Source of the DNA: Priestia iocasae
Lineage (GTDB): Bacteria; Bacillota; Bacilli; Bacillales; Bacillaceae_H
Direction of reading: 5' to 3'
Length of the DNA: 64,000 nucleotides
NCBI RefSeq assembly: GCF_016909075.1
Contig: NZ_JAFBFC010000008.1
Location: 1-64,000 of the forward strand
In this document: in pieces, positions 48,468-57,696 of the stretch
How positions within the stretch are numbered: position 1 is the stretch's first letter
Layout: each line of letters begins with the position of its first letter
The notes under the pieces: model-generated
The model's input: only the letters and a program-made list of their open reading frames with translations
Told to the model about the DNA's origin: nothing
Database searches by the model: none
Made by a program: the position numbers and the translations under genes

Positions 48468-49766
48468 TTAACCTATATAATGTAAAACGAAATTTAAAAA
48501 GAATAAAAACGCTATTCCATACATAAACACTGACACTTCTCGCATCTTGCCTAATGCCATCTTAAGAATTGGATAAGCAATAAAACCAAATGCAATACCA
48601 TCAGCGATACTGTATGTGAGCGGAATCAATACAATGATTAAGAATGCTGGAAATCCTTCTGACAAGTCTTGTAAGTTGATGTTTTTAATGTTTTGAATCA
48701 TTAATCCACCAATGACAATTAAAATCGGCGCAATCGCACTATTTGGAACCATTTTGATAAATGGAATAAAGAGCAACGAGCTTAAAAATAAAACACCCGT
48801 CACAAGCGATGTGAGACCTGTACGACCTCCTGAAGCAATGCCTGCTGCACTTTCAACAGATGAAACGGTTGGACTTGTGCCAAACAATCCACATGTAATC
48901 GCTGATACAGCATTTGCTTGAAACGCACGAGAAAACTTTTTGCTTTGGTTAATCATGCCTAATTGTCCATGAATCAAGCCAATATTTTCGAAAACAATAA
49001 CCATCGTTAATGAAAACACAGCTGCCCAAAACGTAATTTTTCCTAATGCCCCAAATGAGAAAGCTCCTAAACCTGTAAAAAAGTTCGTGACCCCACTAGC
49101 TTGCTCTGATGCACCCGTTGAAGGTAATACACCAAATAGCATTGCAATAATTGTACCGGCTACCATACTTATCAAGAAATTTCCGCGCACGTTTCGAATA
49201 AACAACACAATTGTGATCACTAATGTAATGAGTGTACTCAAAACAAACGGACTAGCTAAATTTCCTAATGCTACAAAGGTTGTTTCACTCGGAACCACTA
49301 GGCCACCTTTTTGTAAACCAATAAAGGTTAAAAACAAGCCTACACCTACCGTAATAGCTTCTTTCAATGAATGCGGAATGGCTTCTACTAATTTTACTGA
49401 GAAGCGCGAAAAGGCAAGTAGTGCAAATAACACACCAGAAATTAGCACAGCCGCTAACCCTTCTTGCCACGATAATCCCATAGATTGAACCATCGTATAC
49501 GTAAACAACGCATTTATTCCCATTCCGGGCACCAAAATGAGTGGCGCATTTGCCCAAAACGCCATTAACAAACAGCCAATAACTGACGTGGCAACTGTCG
49601 CAAAAATACCTGCTTCAATTGGAATCCCTGCATCAGCTAAAATTGCTGAGTTAATTGCAATAATGTAGACAATTGAAAGAAACGAAACAACTCCTGCTAC
49701 ACCTTCTTTGCTAACCGTGGTGTCATGTTGTTTTAACTGAAATGTTTTTTCAAGTAACGCTTTCAA
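48468..49766 (-). CDS. NCS2/AzgA family purine permease (PbuG/PbuO-like)
   Basis: 432 residues with about 13 membrane helices. Typical AzgA-branch motifs: FLSIVYIIAINSAILADAGIP, LILVPGMGINALFTYT, FENIGLIHGQLGM and GTSPTVSSVESAAGIASGGRTGL. It is expected to import hypoxanthine, guanine or adenine. The start is TTG at 49766, 9 nt after AAGGAA. No purine riboswitch is found upstream; instead there is a short leader hairpin and a promoter at 49837-49864. The family call is firm and the exact substrate is not. Confidence 0.88.
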   Translation of the reverse strand: MKALLEKTFQLKQHDTTVSKEGVAGVVSFLSIVYIIAINSAILADAGIPIEAGIFATVATSVIGCLLMAFWANAPLILVPGMGINALFTYTMVQSMGLSWQEGLAAVLISGVLFALLAFSRFSVKLVEAIPHSLKEAITVGVGLFLTFIGLQKGGLVVPSETTFVALGNLASPFVLSTLITLVITIVLFIRNVRGNFLISMVAGTIIAMLFGVLPSTGASEQASGVTNFFTGLGAFSFGALGKITFWAAVFSLTMVIVFENIGLIHGQLGMINQSKKFSRAFQANAVSAITCGLFGTSPTVSSVESAAGIASGGRTGLTSLVTGVLFLSSLLFIPFIKMVPNSAIAPILIVIGGLMIQNIKNINLQDLSEGFPAFLIIVLIPLTYSIADGIAFGFIAYPILKMALGKMREVSVFMYGIAFLFFLNFVLHYIG

Positions 49767-49800
49767 AACTTATTCCTTCTTTTCAACATATCCCTCACCC

Positions 49801-49864
49801 ACCCAGTGATATCTAAAAATAGAATCACCGGACCATATTATAGCAAAATAAAAAATTGTTGCAA
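49801..49864 (-). promoter_or_regulatory. Promoter and leader hairpin of the purine permease
   Basis: On the minus strand TTGCAA (49864-49859), a 16-bp spacer and TATAAT (49842-49837). About 5-8 nt later the RNA can form CCGGTGAT/ATCACTGG (around 49832-49804). It does not match the purine riboswitch core. Confidence 0.6.
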
Positions 49865-49972
49865 GAGGAAATATTTATTTTGCTACTTTTATTTTTGGCG
49901 ACTTTATCTTCTGTTATTACACCACTATTATCCACTCTCCTGCTAAAAATGAAAAAGCCTAGATCTTCATTA

Positions 49973-51298
49973 TTAAGGAATTAAGAACCCTAGCGAAATA
50001 ATGACGCCTGTCACAAATAGAAGAATGACACAATACCCCATAATATCTTTCGCTTTTAATCCAGCAATAGCAAGCGCAGGTAATGCCCAGAATGGTTGAA
50101 TCAAATTCGTCCACGCATCTCCCCAAGCTACTGCCATAGCAGCCTTTGATACCGGTACGCCTAAGTTTTGAGCTGCTTCTAATACAATCGGTGCTTGTAC
50201 AGCCCATTGACCGCCACCCGACGGAACAAAGAAATTTACAAGTCCTGCGCTCCAAAATACAAATACCGGAAATGTTGTGCTATTTGAAATAGATACAAAC
50301 CCTTCTGAAATCACGTTCGCAAGCCCTGAAGAAACCATCACTCCCATTAAACCAGCATAAAATGGGAATTGAATAATAATACCACTTGCTCCCTTCACTG
50401 CATTTGTCACCGCTTCCAAAAAACGCCTCGGTGTGCCATGTAGTAAGATACCTAAAAATAAGAACAAGAAGTTCACAATGTCTAAATTAAGCTTAAATCC
50501 GTTGTTTACAAAGTAATAAGCCAAAAATGCCACACCTATAGCACCGATGAGAAAAGATAGCACACGGCTATTTTCCAACTTGTCAGAAGGCGTTGGTTCA
50601 GTTGCTTCAATACTTGCAGCCTGCAAATCATGTCCATCTTCTAATAACGCTCTATCAATGACAATGGTTTGCTCTTTTGAAGGCATCATTAGTCGATTAA
50701 TGAATGGAATGGTAATAAAAAGAGCTGCGACAATAACTAAGTTATATGTAGAAAAAATGGTCTCGCTTGTTGGAATAATACCAATTAATCCTTCTGAAAA
50801 GTGACCCGGTGTTGCGATAGTTAATGGAACAGAGCCAGAGAGACCACCATGCCAAATAACGAAGCCACTGTAAGCACTCGCAATTAATAAGCGATAGTCT
50901 ATACCATCTACTTTGCGAGCTAATTCTTTCGCAAACAAAGCTCCTATAACAAGACCAAATCCCCAGTTGATAAAGCTTGCTAACAAAGACACAACTGTCA
51001 CTAACAAAATAGCTTGTCCAGGAGCAGATGGTAAGGAAGCTAATTTCCCAAGAATTGATTTAAAAAATGGACTACTCGCAAGAACATGTCCCGTTACCAA
51101 CACAAGAACCATTTGCATAGAAAAAGCAAGTAGTCCCCAAAAGCCTTCACCCCAATATTGAACAATGTTCATCGGTGTACTATCGGTTAGTACAAGGGCG
51201 AATCCAAAAACCGTAAGCGTTAACAAAATAACAAATAAAAATGGATCTGGTAAATACCTTTGCATAATTCGGTTTGACAGTGAAATAATGTACTTCAT
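49973..51298 (-). CDS. atoE: Short-chain fatty acid transporter, AtoE family
   Basis: 441 residues with about 12 membrane helices. AtoE features: YLPDPFLFVILLT, VLVTGHVLASSPFF, SFINWGFGLVIGALFAKE, WHGGLSGSVPLTIATPGH and NFFVPSGGGQWAVQAPI. The family imports butyrate and other short-chain acids. ATG at 51298 follows AAGGGGG. A perfect GntR-type palindrome lies just upstream (51317-51329). It sits near the 3-hydroxybutyrate genes at 52.3-54.4 kb, which suits short-chain acid use. Confidence 0.9.
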   Translation of the reverse strand: MKYIISLSNRIMQRYLPDPFLFVILLTLTVFGFALVLTDSTPMNIVQYWGEGFWGLLAFSMQMVLVLVTGHVLASSPFFKSILGKLASLPSAPGQAILLVTVVSLLASFINWGFGLVIGALFAKELARKVDGIDYRLLIASAYSGFVIWHGGLSGSVPLTIATPGHFSEGLIGIIPTSETIFSTYNLVIVAALFITIPFINRLMMPSKEQTIVIDRALLEDGHDLQAASIEATEPTPSDKLENSRVLSFLIGAIGVAFLAYYFVNNGFKLNLDIVNFLFLFLGILLHGTPRRFLEAVTNAVKGASGIIIQFPFYAGLMGVMVSSGLANVISEGFVSISNSTTFPVFVFWSAGLVNFFVPSGGGQWAVQAPIVLEAAQNLGVPVSKAAMAVAWGDAWTNLIQPFWALPALAIAGLKAKDIMGYCVILLFVTGVIISLGFLIP

Positions 51299-51316
51299 CT
51301 TTTCCCCCTTTTGTTT

Positions 51317-51329
51317 GTTGTCAGACAAC
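51317..51329. promoter_or_regulatory. GntR/FadR-type palindrome upstream of atoE
   Basis: GTTGTCAGACAAC is a palindrome around a single central base. It fits the TNGTNNNACNA pattern of FadR-branch GntR operators. It lies 18-30 bp before the atoE start. Confidence 0.45.
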
Positions 51330-51559
51330 TAACGACGTAAATTACCTCTTCAAAAGTTGAATTTTCCAACTTAACTAAACAATTCGACAATTACATCTAA
51401 AGTCCTTCTTCGCACGCGTAATCTGTCAAAATAAATCGTCTCTCTTACGACAAAACACCTTCATTCAACAACCCTTACCTATCGATCCAATCCTATGATT
51501 AGATTTTAAAGACAAGGGTTGCTTCAGAAGGAGTCAACTGGATGCTCTTTGACTCTTTT

Positions 51560-51775
51560 CTAAGAATAAGGATATGGGTATGGTGGATATGGGTAAGGAT
51601 AAGGATATGGGTATGGGTATGGCGGATAATATGGAACGTAGTTTGGAGACGCTAACGAACTTCCTACTGCTCCTCCTACTAGTCCTCCTACAAATGGACC
51701 TCCCCAACCTGGACGTGGACGCCAACCTGGTCGTGGGCGCCAACCGATAGGACGTCTTGTATCAAACGCTTGCAT
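51560..51775 (-). CDS. Small Pro/Tyr-rich protein with Gly-zipper
   Basis: 71 residues with AAGGAGG before the ATG. A basic N-terminus contains the direct repeat RPRPGW, then PFVGGLVGGAVGSSLA (glycine zipper, about residues 27-42), then a tail of PYP repeats. The design matches the protein at 4459-4767 although the ends differ. It may be a spore or surface protein; no family recognised. A GAGTCAA/TTGACTC hairpin at 51531-51555 follows the stop. Confidence 0.7.
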   Translation of the reverse strand: MQAFDTRRPIGWRPRPGWRPRPGWGGPFVGGLVGGAVGSSLASPNYVPYYPPYPYPYPYPYPYPPYPYPYS

Positions 51776-51967
51776 ATGGTCAGCCTCCTTTTTTTATCTT
51801 CAAATTGTACGAAAGCCTAATACACTACTACATATGCTTTAAAAGTCAGGAATGTGTGGGCATTTGTCCATTAAAACAAAATTTTCTTGATATCTATCCT
51901 CTTATGTTTAAGACAAAGCGTAAGCGGGAACGGTTTTATAACGATTCGCTTCTGAGGAGGAATGAAC

Positions 51968-52159
51968 ATGAATGGTTGGGTTATTCTTGTCTTCATCGCC
52001 CTTATTTTATTAGTAATTGGACTGTTGGTTGATCGTTTAAATAAACGTCGTCAACAAAAAATGAACCCTCATACTACTTATCCAATTGGAAAGGTCATGG
52101 AGCGTGAGACAAAGATCGAAAAAGCCAAGCAAAAAGCACATGAACTCGACATTAAATAA
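51968..52159 (+). CDS. Small single-pass membrane protein
   Basis: 63 residues from ATG at 51968, 7 nt after GAGGAGG (an ATG at 51962 is too close to that site). The N-terminal helix is WVILVFIALILLVIGLLV, then a basic region and YPIGKVMERETKIEKAKQKA. Function unknown. It is followed by a good terminator. Confidence 0.72.
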   Translation: MNGWVILVFIALILLVIGLLVDRLNKRRQQKMNPHTTYPIGKVMERETKIEKAKQKAHELDIK

Positions 52160-52189
52160 CAAAAAGAGAAAGACATTCTCTTGTCAAAT

Positions 52190-52218
52190 GAGAGCCTACC
52201 TTTGTTAGGCTCTTTTTA
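52190..52218 (+). terminator. Terminator of the 63-residue protein gene
   Basis: GAGCCTA (52192-52198) pairs with TAGGCTC (52206-52212), followed by TTTTT. Confidence 0.8.
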
Positions 52219-52325
52219 TCTGTGTTAAATTTTTCTTCTCTATACATATAAAATCTAATTTAACACATGCTATAAAAAGTCTTTTCTTCCTTTTTTTCAC
52301 TACCTACTTACAAGGAGGATTTCCT

Positions 52326-53612
52326 ATGCTTAGTATTGTTGTTGGCCTTGTTCTACTAATGATTCTTGCTTATCTAGGTTGGTCAATTATTTGGATTGCT
52401 CCTCTTGTATCAGCTGTTGTGGCGTTACTCAGTGGTTTAGATTTATTGCCTGCTTACACTGAAACATACATGACAGGCTTTGTTGACTTTGCGAAAAAGT
52501 GGTTTCCAGTCTTTTTACTAGGAGCGATTTTTGGAAAGTTAATGGAGGATACCGGAGCAGCTCAATCTGTTGCTTTTCGAATTACAAAAATTCTTGGGAA
52601 GAAGCGAGCAATTTTAGGTGTTTTAATTGCGGCAGCTGTTTTGACATATGGTGGGGTTAGCTTATTCGTCGTTGTATTTGCTATTTATCCACTAGCCATC
52701 GCATTGTTCCGTGAAGCAGATATTTCACGCAAATTATTACCTGGGACATTTGCGTTAGGTGCATTTACATTTACAATGACCGCTTTACCCGGTACACCTC
52801 AAATTCAAAACTTAATTCCTATCCCATATTTTAAAACATCACCTGTCGCAGCACCGATTATGGGGATTGTAGCGGGAATAATCATGGCAGTTGGCGGCTA
52901 TTTGTATTTAAAATGGCGAGAAGGTCGATTAACCAAAGCAGGCGATACATACGATGAGCCTAAAGGTGGACAAGAAGTAAAAGAAGTAAACGAAGCGGAG
53001 CTCCCAAACTGGATTCTTTCTTTTTTACCTCTTGTTATCGTGGTCATTACCTTAAACGTGTTGAAATGGGACATCATTCCATCCCTAATTGTTGGTTCTC
53101 TTGCGATCATGTTATTTAACATCAAAAAATACAAGTCATTTATTAAAGCTGTAAATGGTGGTGCCTCTGGATCTGTTATGGCCTTAATTAACACGAGTGC
53201 TGCTGTTGGGTTTGGTTCTGTAGTAACAGCTGCACCCGGCTTTGAAACCTTAACAGACTTACTTCTTGGCATAAAAGGAAATCCACTAATTTCAGAAGCT
53301 GTCGCTGTTCAAGTGTTAGCCATGATTACAGGATCAGCCTCTGGTGGAATGGGAATTGCACTTGAAGCACTTGGAGATCAATATTATCAGCTAGCACAGT
53401 CAACAGGTATGGATCCATCAGGCTTTCACCGCATCGCTTCATTAGCGTCAGGGGCTTCTATCTTACCGCATAATGGAGCGTTATTAACTCTTTTTGCTGT
53501 AACTGGATTAACACATAAAGATTCTTACAAAGACATTGCTGTTGTTGCTCTTTTAATTCCAACAATTGCTGTTGTGGTGGCAATTATTTTAGCTAGTCTT
53601 GGTATTATGTAA
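52326..53612 (+). CDS. GntP family permease, probable 3-hydroxybutyrate transporter
   Basis: 428 residues with about 12 membrane helices. GntP-family features: FPVFLLGAIFGKLMEDTGAA, YGGVSLFVVVFAIYPLA, LPGTPQIQNLIP, ITGSASGGMGIALE and ASILPHNGALLTLF. It resembles B. subtilis YxjC, which lies with the ketone-body genes. Only 34 bp separate it from a 3-hydroxybutyrate dehydrogenase gene in the same direction, so import of 3-hydroxybutyrate is likely. AAGGAGG precedes the ATG. Confidence 0.87.
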   Translation: MLSIVVGLVLLMILAYLGWSIIWIAPLVSAVVALLSGLDLLPAYTETYMTGFVDFAKKWFPVFLLGAIFGKLMEDTGAAQSVAFRITKILGKKRAILGVLIAAAVLTYGGVSLFVVVFAIYPLAIALFREADISRKLLPGTFALGAFTFTMTALPGTPQIQNLIPIPYFKTSPVAAPIMGIVAGIIMAVGGYLYLKWREGRLTKAGDTYDEPKGGQEVKEVNEAELPNWILSFLPLVIVVITLNVLKWDIIPSLIVGSLAIMLFNIKKYKSFIKAVNGGASGSVMALINTSAAVGFGSVVTAAPGFETLTDLLLGIKGNPLISEAVAVQVLAMITGSASGGMGIALEALGDQYYQLAQSTGMDPSGFHRIASLASGASILPHNGALLTLFAVTGLTHKDSYKDIAVVALLIPTIAVVVAIILASLGIM

Positions 53613-53646
53613 CCAACTACATCTATTTATTAAAGGAGGATTTTAT

Positions 53647-54423
53647 ATGGTACAAGATAAAGTCGTGTTTATTACAGGAGCTGCACAAGGAATTGGATAC
53701 GAAGTCGGAGAACGCTTTGCACAAAACGGTGCAAAGGTAGCATTATCTGATATTAACGATGAAGGTGTTCAAAAAGCAGCAAAGCAGCTCGTTGATAAAG
53801 GGTATGATGTGATTGGTGTTAAATGTGATGTGACAAATGAAGAAGAAGTGAAGGCGGCATTAGATCATACACACTCTCATTTCGGCTCAGTCGATATTTT
53901 AATTAACAACGCCGGCATGCAGCATGTAGCACCGATTGAAGAATTTCCAACTGAAAAATTCGAGCTACTTCTAAAAATTATGCTAACAGCTCCATTTCTA
54001 GCAACGAAGCACGTATTTCCGCTAATGAAGGAAAAAGGGTTCGGTCGCATTATTAACATGTCTTCTATCAACGGACTCATTGGCTTTGCTGGAAAAGCGG
54101 CTTACAATAGTGCCAAACATGGCGTCATCGGTTTGACGAAAGTCTCGGCTTTAGAAGGTGCTGCAGAAGGAATTACCGTAAACGCTCTTTGCCCAGGCTA
54201 TGTTGATACACCACTCGTTCGAAATCAGTTACAAGACTTAGCTACAACAAGAAACATTCCATTAGAAAAAGTGTTGGAACAAGTTATTTACCCACTCGTT
54301 CCTCAACAGCGCCTTTTATCTGTAGACGAAATTGCTGATTATGCGCTCTTTTTAGCAAGTGACAAAGCAAAAGGTGTGACAGGCCAAGCCGTTGTAATGG
54401 ATGGTGGATATACAGCTCAATAA
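53647..54423 (+). CDS. bdhA: 3-hydroxybutyrate dehydrogenase
   Basis: A 258-residue SDR with TGAAQGIG, NNAGMQH, the catalytic Ser in MSSINGL, YNSAKHG and CPGYVDTPLVRNQ. The last is typical of D-3-hydroxybutyrate dehydrogenases, which oxidise the substrate to acetoacetate with NAD. ATG at 53647 follows AAAGGAGG. It is the second gene of a two-gene operon with the GntP permease. The CoA-transferase genes found next to the B. subtilis equivalents are not here. Confidence 0.92.
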   Translation: MVQDKVVFITGAAQGIGYEVGERFAQNGAKVALSDINDEGVQKAAKQLVDKGYDVIGVKCDVTNEEEVKAALDHTHSHFGSVDILINNAGMQHVAPIEEFPTEKFELLLKIMLTAPFLATKHVFPLMKEKGFGRIINMSSINGLIGFAGKAAYNSAKHGVIGLTKVSALEGAAEGITVNALCPGYVDTPLVRNQLQDLATTRNIPLEKVLEQVIYPLVPQQRLLSVDEIADYALFLASDKAKGVTGQAVVMDGGYTAQ

Positions 54424-54472
54424 ACATAAGCGATGATAAGCGTTACATTTTGATTGTCATTCTCTTTCATGC

Positions 54473-54533
54473 AAAATGGACCGTCAACCAAAACTCTTCT
54501 CTTACTGAGTTTTGATGATGGTCCATTTCTTAT
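54473..54533 (+). terminator. Terminator after bdhA
   Basis: AAATGGACC (54474-54482) pairs with GGTCCATTT (54520-54528), with an inner AAACTC/GAGTTT helix (54491-54496, 54507-54512). The stretch 54534-54839 shows nothing else. Confidence 0.7.
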
Positions 54534-54839
54534 TCCCCTTACGTTACAACGATTATTTTCTATCTGTACCCTTTTTGACCGAAATCTTTCTCCCTCTATA
54601 TAATCCCCTTTTATAGAAAGTCATGTATATTCATATCAATGACAGAACAACAAACGTCTCCCCAAACGTTGTTGTATATGTAACGAAAACTGAAATCGCT
54701 TACATTAAAGGCTAAAAAAATAAAATCGTTGTAACAATTTGTCTCTAACTCTATTAAACCCTATTTTCACTCAAACTTCAATATAAAAATAAATAATAGA
54801 AATATTGTATAGTTTTTAAAATTATCTTAACATTATCTA

Positions 54840-54868
54840 TTGACAATCTGATTACTAGGAATTATTAT
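54840..54868 (+). promoter_or_regulatory. metNPQ promoter
   Basis: TTGACA (54840-54845), a 17-bp spacer and TATTAT (54863-54868), about 28 bp upstream of the S-box. Confidence 0.75.
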
Positions 54869-54895
54869 TCAATTATCTTAAAAATGAATATTTTA

Positions 54896-54997
54896 CTTAT
54901 CGAGAGTGACTGAGGGACCAGGCCCTATGATGTCCAGCAACCTCCCCTTGTGGAACGGTGCTACTTCCTGCAGAATGATTTAATTCTGAAAGATAAG
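54896..54997 (+). promoter_or_regulatory. SAM-I riboswitch (S-box) of metNPQ
   Basis: P1 arms CTTATC (54896) and GATAAG (54992-54997) enclose GAGGGACCAGGCCC, TGATGTCCAGCAACC and GGTGCTACTTCCTGC. A hairpin AGAATGATTTAATTCT follows. This is the second S-box in the window. Confidence 0.96.
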
Positions 54998-55015
54998 TCG
55001 TTGATAGATAGCGAT

Positions 55016-55048
55016 GCCTCTTTTAGAAAAGAGGCTTTTCTTTTTTTA
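55016..55048 (+). terminator. S-box terminator before metN
   Basis: GCCTCTTTT pairs with AAAAGAGGC (55016-55035), followed by TTTTCTTTTTTT. Confidence 0.88.
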
Positions 55049-55085
55049 TCAGCATTCATCTATTTAGTGTTAAAGGAGTGAGACA

Positions 55086-56099
55086 ATGATTGAAGTAAAG
55101 TCACTACATAAAGAATACAAGACAAAGAAAGGAACAATTACAGGTGTTGACCATGTATCCGTCACAATTGAAAAAGGAGAAATTTTTGGTATTGTCGGTT
55201 ATAGCGGTGCTGGTAAAAGCTCATTAATCCGCTGCTTAAACTTACTGGAAAAGCCTACATCTGGAGAAATTATCATTGACGGAGTTGATTTAACAAAGCT
55301 ATCGGAGAAGAGATTAAGAGAAGCTAGACAGAAAATCGGCATGATTTTTCAGCACTTTTATCTTGTTAGTTCCAAAACTGTGTTTGAAAATATTGCATTT
55401 GCCTTAAAAGCTGCAAAACTATCAAAACCGGAAATTGAAGAGCGTGTACTTGAACTTTTACATATGGTTGGCTTATCGGATAAAAAGGACGTGTATCCTT
55501 CTCAATTAAGTGGCGGACAAAAGCAACGAGTTGGTATCGCCCGTGCGTTAGCAAATAACCCAAGCGTACTATTATGCGATGAAGCAACCTCTGCTTTAGA
55601 TCCAACGACAACAAAATCGATTTTACAGTTATTAAAAAAGATCAATCGTGAACTTGGATTGACCATTGTTTTAATTACGCATGAAATGGAAGTGGTAAAA
55701 GATATTTGTCATCGTGTCGCCGTCATGCAAGATGGAAAGATCATCGAAGAAGGCCCTGTATATGACATTTTTGCAAACCCTCAAGCTGAGCTAACGAAAC
55801 AGTTTATCTCGAGCGTGCTTGACTTTGAAGTACCGGAACATTTGCTAACAGAAACAAAAGGTAAAATCGTCAAAATTCAATTTCAAGGATCTGTTGCTGG
55901 TGAATCGGTTGTATCAGACGCGCTGCAAGCTTTTAAGGTAAAAGGAAACATTCTACATGGAAAGATTGAATACATTCAGAGTGTACCATTAGGCATTTTT
56001 ATTATGGAACTTATCGGACAACCTGATGAGGTTGAAAAAACAATTCGTTATCTTCATGAGCGCACAAATGAGCTGGAGGTGATGTCTTATGTCTCTTGA
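55086..56099 (+). CDS. metN: Methionine ABC transporter ATPase
   Basis: 337 residues. Walker A GYSGAGKSS near residue 38, the Q-loop, signature LSGGQKQRVGIARA, Walker B VLLCDEATSALD, and the switch His in LITHEMEV. The C-terminal NIL/ACT-like domain (about 265-337) is the methionine-sensing domain of MetN, giving trans-inhibition. AAGGAG precedes the ATG. It overlaps metP by 11 nt and is under S-box control. Confidence 0.96.
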   Translation: MIEVKSLHKEYKTKKGTITGVDHVSVTIEKGEIFGIVGYSGAGKSSLIRCLNLLEKPTSGEIIIDGVDLTKLSEKRLREARQKIGMIFQHFYLVSSKTVFENIAFALKAAKLSKPEIEERVLELLHMVGLSDKKDVYPSQLSGGQKQRVGIARALANNPSVLLCDEATSALDPTTTKSILQLLKKINRELGLTIVLITHEMEVVKDICHRVAVMQDGKIIEEGPVYDIFANPQAELTKQFISSVLDFEVPEHLLTETKGKIVKIQFQGSVAGESVVSDALQAFKVKGNILHGKIEYIQSVPLGIFIMELIGQPDEVEKTIRYLHERTNELEVMSYVS

Positions 56100-56754
56100 T
56101 GCGATTATGACGTTGTTACCAGATTTAAATAAAGCATTTATTGAAACCATCTACATGGTCGGTATTTCACTCTCTATTTCACTAGTTGTAGGTTTACCTA
56201 TTGGTATTCTACTTTTTGTAACAGATCGTGACTTGTTTTTAGAGAGCCGAGTAGTAAAAGAAGGACTCGGATTCTTTGTGAACATTGTGAGGTCCATTCC
56301 TTATATTATTCTCTTAGTAGCTTTACTTCCGCTCACCCAACTGATTACAGGCACCACCATTGGCCCTACAGCGGCTTCTGTGTCGTTATCAGTTGCTGCT
56401 ATTCCTTTTTTCGCACGTATTGTGGAAACCTCGTTACGTGAAGTTGATAAAGGTGTGATTGAAGCTTCAATCGCTGTTGGTGCATCTCCTTGGATGATTA
56501 TAAAAGATGTGTTACTACCAGAAGCAAAACCAGGAATTGTCCAAGGTGTTACCATTACAACGATTAGCTTAATTGGTTATTCTGCAATGGCTGGTATCGT
56601 TGGTGGTGGTGGAGTTGGTGATTTAGCCATTCGCTTTGGCTATTATCGCTATGATAATACCATTATGATTACAACCGTTATTGTACTTATTTGTTTAGTT
56701 CAAATTATTCAATTTGCAGGAGATAAGCTTGCTCGTGTTGTTGATAAACGATAG
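56089..56754 (+). CDS. metP: Methionine ABC transporter permease
   Basis: 221 residues with five membrane helices. The EAA-type loop is in VIEASIAVGASPWMIIKDVLLPEAKPG, the coupling site to MetN. FVNIVRSIPYIILLVAL is typical of MetI/MetP permeases. It overlaps metN by 11 nt, and GGAGGTG lies within the metN end. Confidence 0.95.
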   Translation: MSLDAIMTLLPDLNKAFIETIYMVGISLSISLVVGLPIGILLFVTDRDLFLESRVVKEGLGFFVNIVRSIPYIILLVALLPLTQLITGTTIGPTAASVSLSVAAIPFFARIVETSLREVDKGVIEASIAVGASPWMIIKDVLLPEAKPGIVQGVTITTISLIGYSAMAGIVGGGGVGDLAIRFGYYRYDNTIMITTVIVLICLVQIIQFAGDKLARVVDKR

Positions 56755-56817
56755 TTGCGCCTTTGCGCTTTACTACTTAAACGCTTTTACTAATTAAATT
56801 TTTGGAGGAATCTAAAT

Positions 56818-57636
56818 ATGAAAAAATGGTTATTCGCACTTATTTTACTTTTAAGCCTTTCTGCCTTAACAGCGTGTGGAAGCAGTGAAGAAAGTTCTTC
56901 TACGGAAAAGAAAGAAATTAAAATTGGAGCAACAACGGGTCCTTACAGTGACATGGTATCAAAAGCCATTAAACCAGGATTAGAGGAAAAAGGATACAAA
57001 GTGGAGGTTGTAGAATTTAGCGACTACATTCAACCAAACAAATCATTAGCGAACGGTTCAATTGATGCAAACCTATTTCAGCATAAAGTGTACATGGAAT
57101 CTTTTGCAAAAGAAAACAAATTAGAATTATCAGAAGTGATTATCGTTCCAACTGCTCCAATGGGCATTTATTCAAACAAATATAAGTCACTTGATGAAAT
57201 AAAAGACGGTACTGCCATCGCTGTTCCAAATGATCCAACAAATATGGCACGTGCGTTAAAAATGCTTGAAGAAGCAAAATTAATTACATTAAGTGAAGAA
57301 GCAAATCCATTAACGGTTTCTGAAAAAGATGTAGTAGAAAACCCTAAGAACATTGCCTTTAAACCAATTGAAGCAGCTCAACTACCTCGCGCTGTAGAAA
57401 GTGTTGATTTATCTGCTGTTCCGGGTAACTTTGCTTTAGCTGCAAAAATGGATTTACTTGATGCTCTACAATTAGAAAATATGCCAGATGACTACCGCAA
57501 TCGTGTTGTAGTCAACACAAAAGATATCGATGCAACATTTGCAAAAGACTTGAAAGAAATTGTGGAATCTGATGGTTTTGAAAAGGTAATCGACAGTGAA
57601 TTCGAAGGATTTGGAAAGCCTGAATGGATGAATTAA
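56818..57636 (+). CDS. metQ: Methionine-binding lipoprotein
   Basis: A 272-residue NLPA-family lipoprotein. The lipobox LTAC has the modified Cys at residue 20. The mature part begins after a Ser/Glu linker with KIGATTGPYSDMV and contains DYIQPNKSLANGSIDANLFQH and VPNDPTNMARAL. It delivers methionine to MetN-MetP from outside the membrane. GGAGG precedes the ATG. Confidence 0.96.
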   Translation: MKKWLFALILLLSLSALTACGSSEESSSTEKKEIKIGATTGPYSDMVSKAIKPGLEEKGYKVEVVEFSDYIQPNKSLANGSIDANLFQHKVYMESFAKENKLELSEVIIVPTAPMGIYSNKYKSLDEIKDGTAIAVPNDPTNMARALKMLEEAKLITLSEEANPLTVSEKDVVENPKNIAFKPIEAAQLPRAVESVDLSAVPGNFALAAKMDLLDALQLENMPDDYRNRVVVNTKDIDATFAKDLKEIVESDGFEKVIDSEFEGFGKPEWMN

Positions 57637-57645
57637 TACATGGAT

Positions 57646-57678
57646 AAAAGCAACGTTGCGGCGTTGCTTTTCCTTTTA
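57646..57678 (+). terminator. Probable terminator after metQ
   Basis: AAAAGCAACG (57646-57655) pairs with CGTTGCTTTT (57662-57671), then CCTTTT. It may only partly block read-through into the next gene, which starts 26 bp further on. Confidence 0.65.
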
Positions 57679-57696
57679 ATGAAAGGTGGATGAGAA

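Noticed and set aside
49767-49972. Possible purine riboswitch before the NCS2 permease
   Set aside because: The conserved purine aptamer core (TATA...ATGG, loop-loop motifs) is absent.
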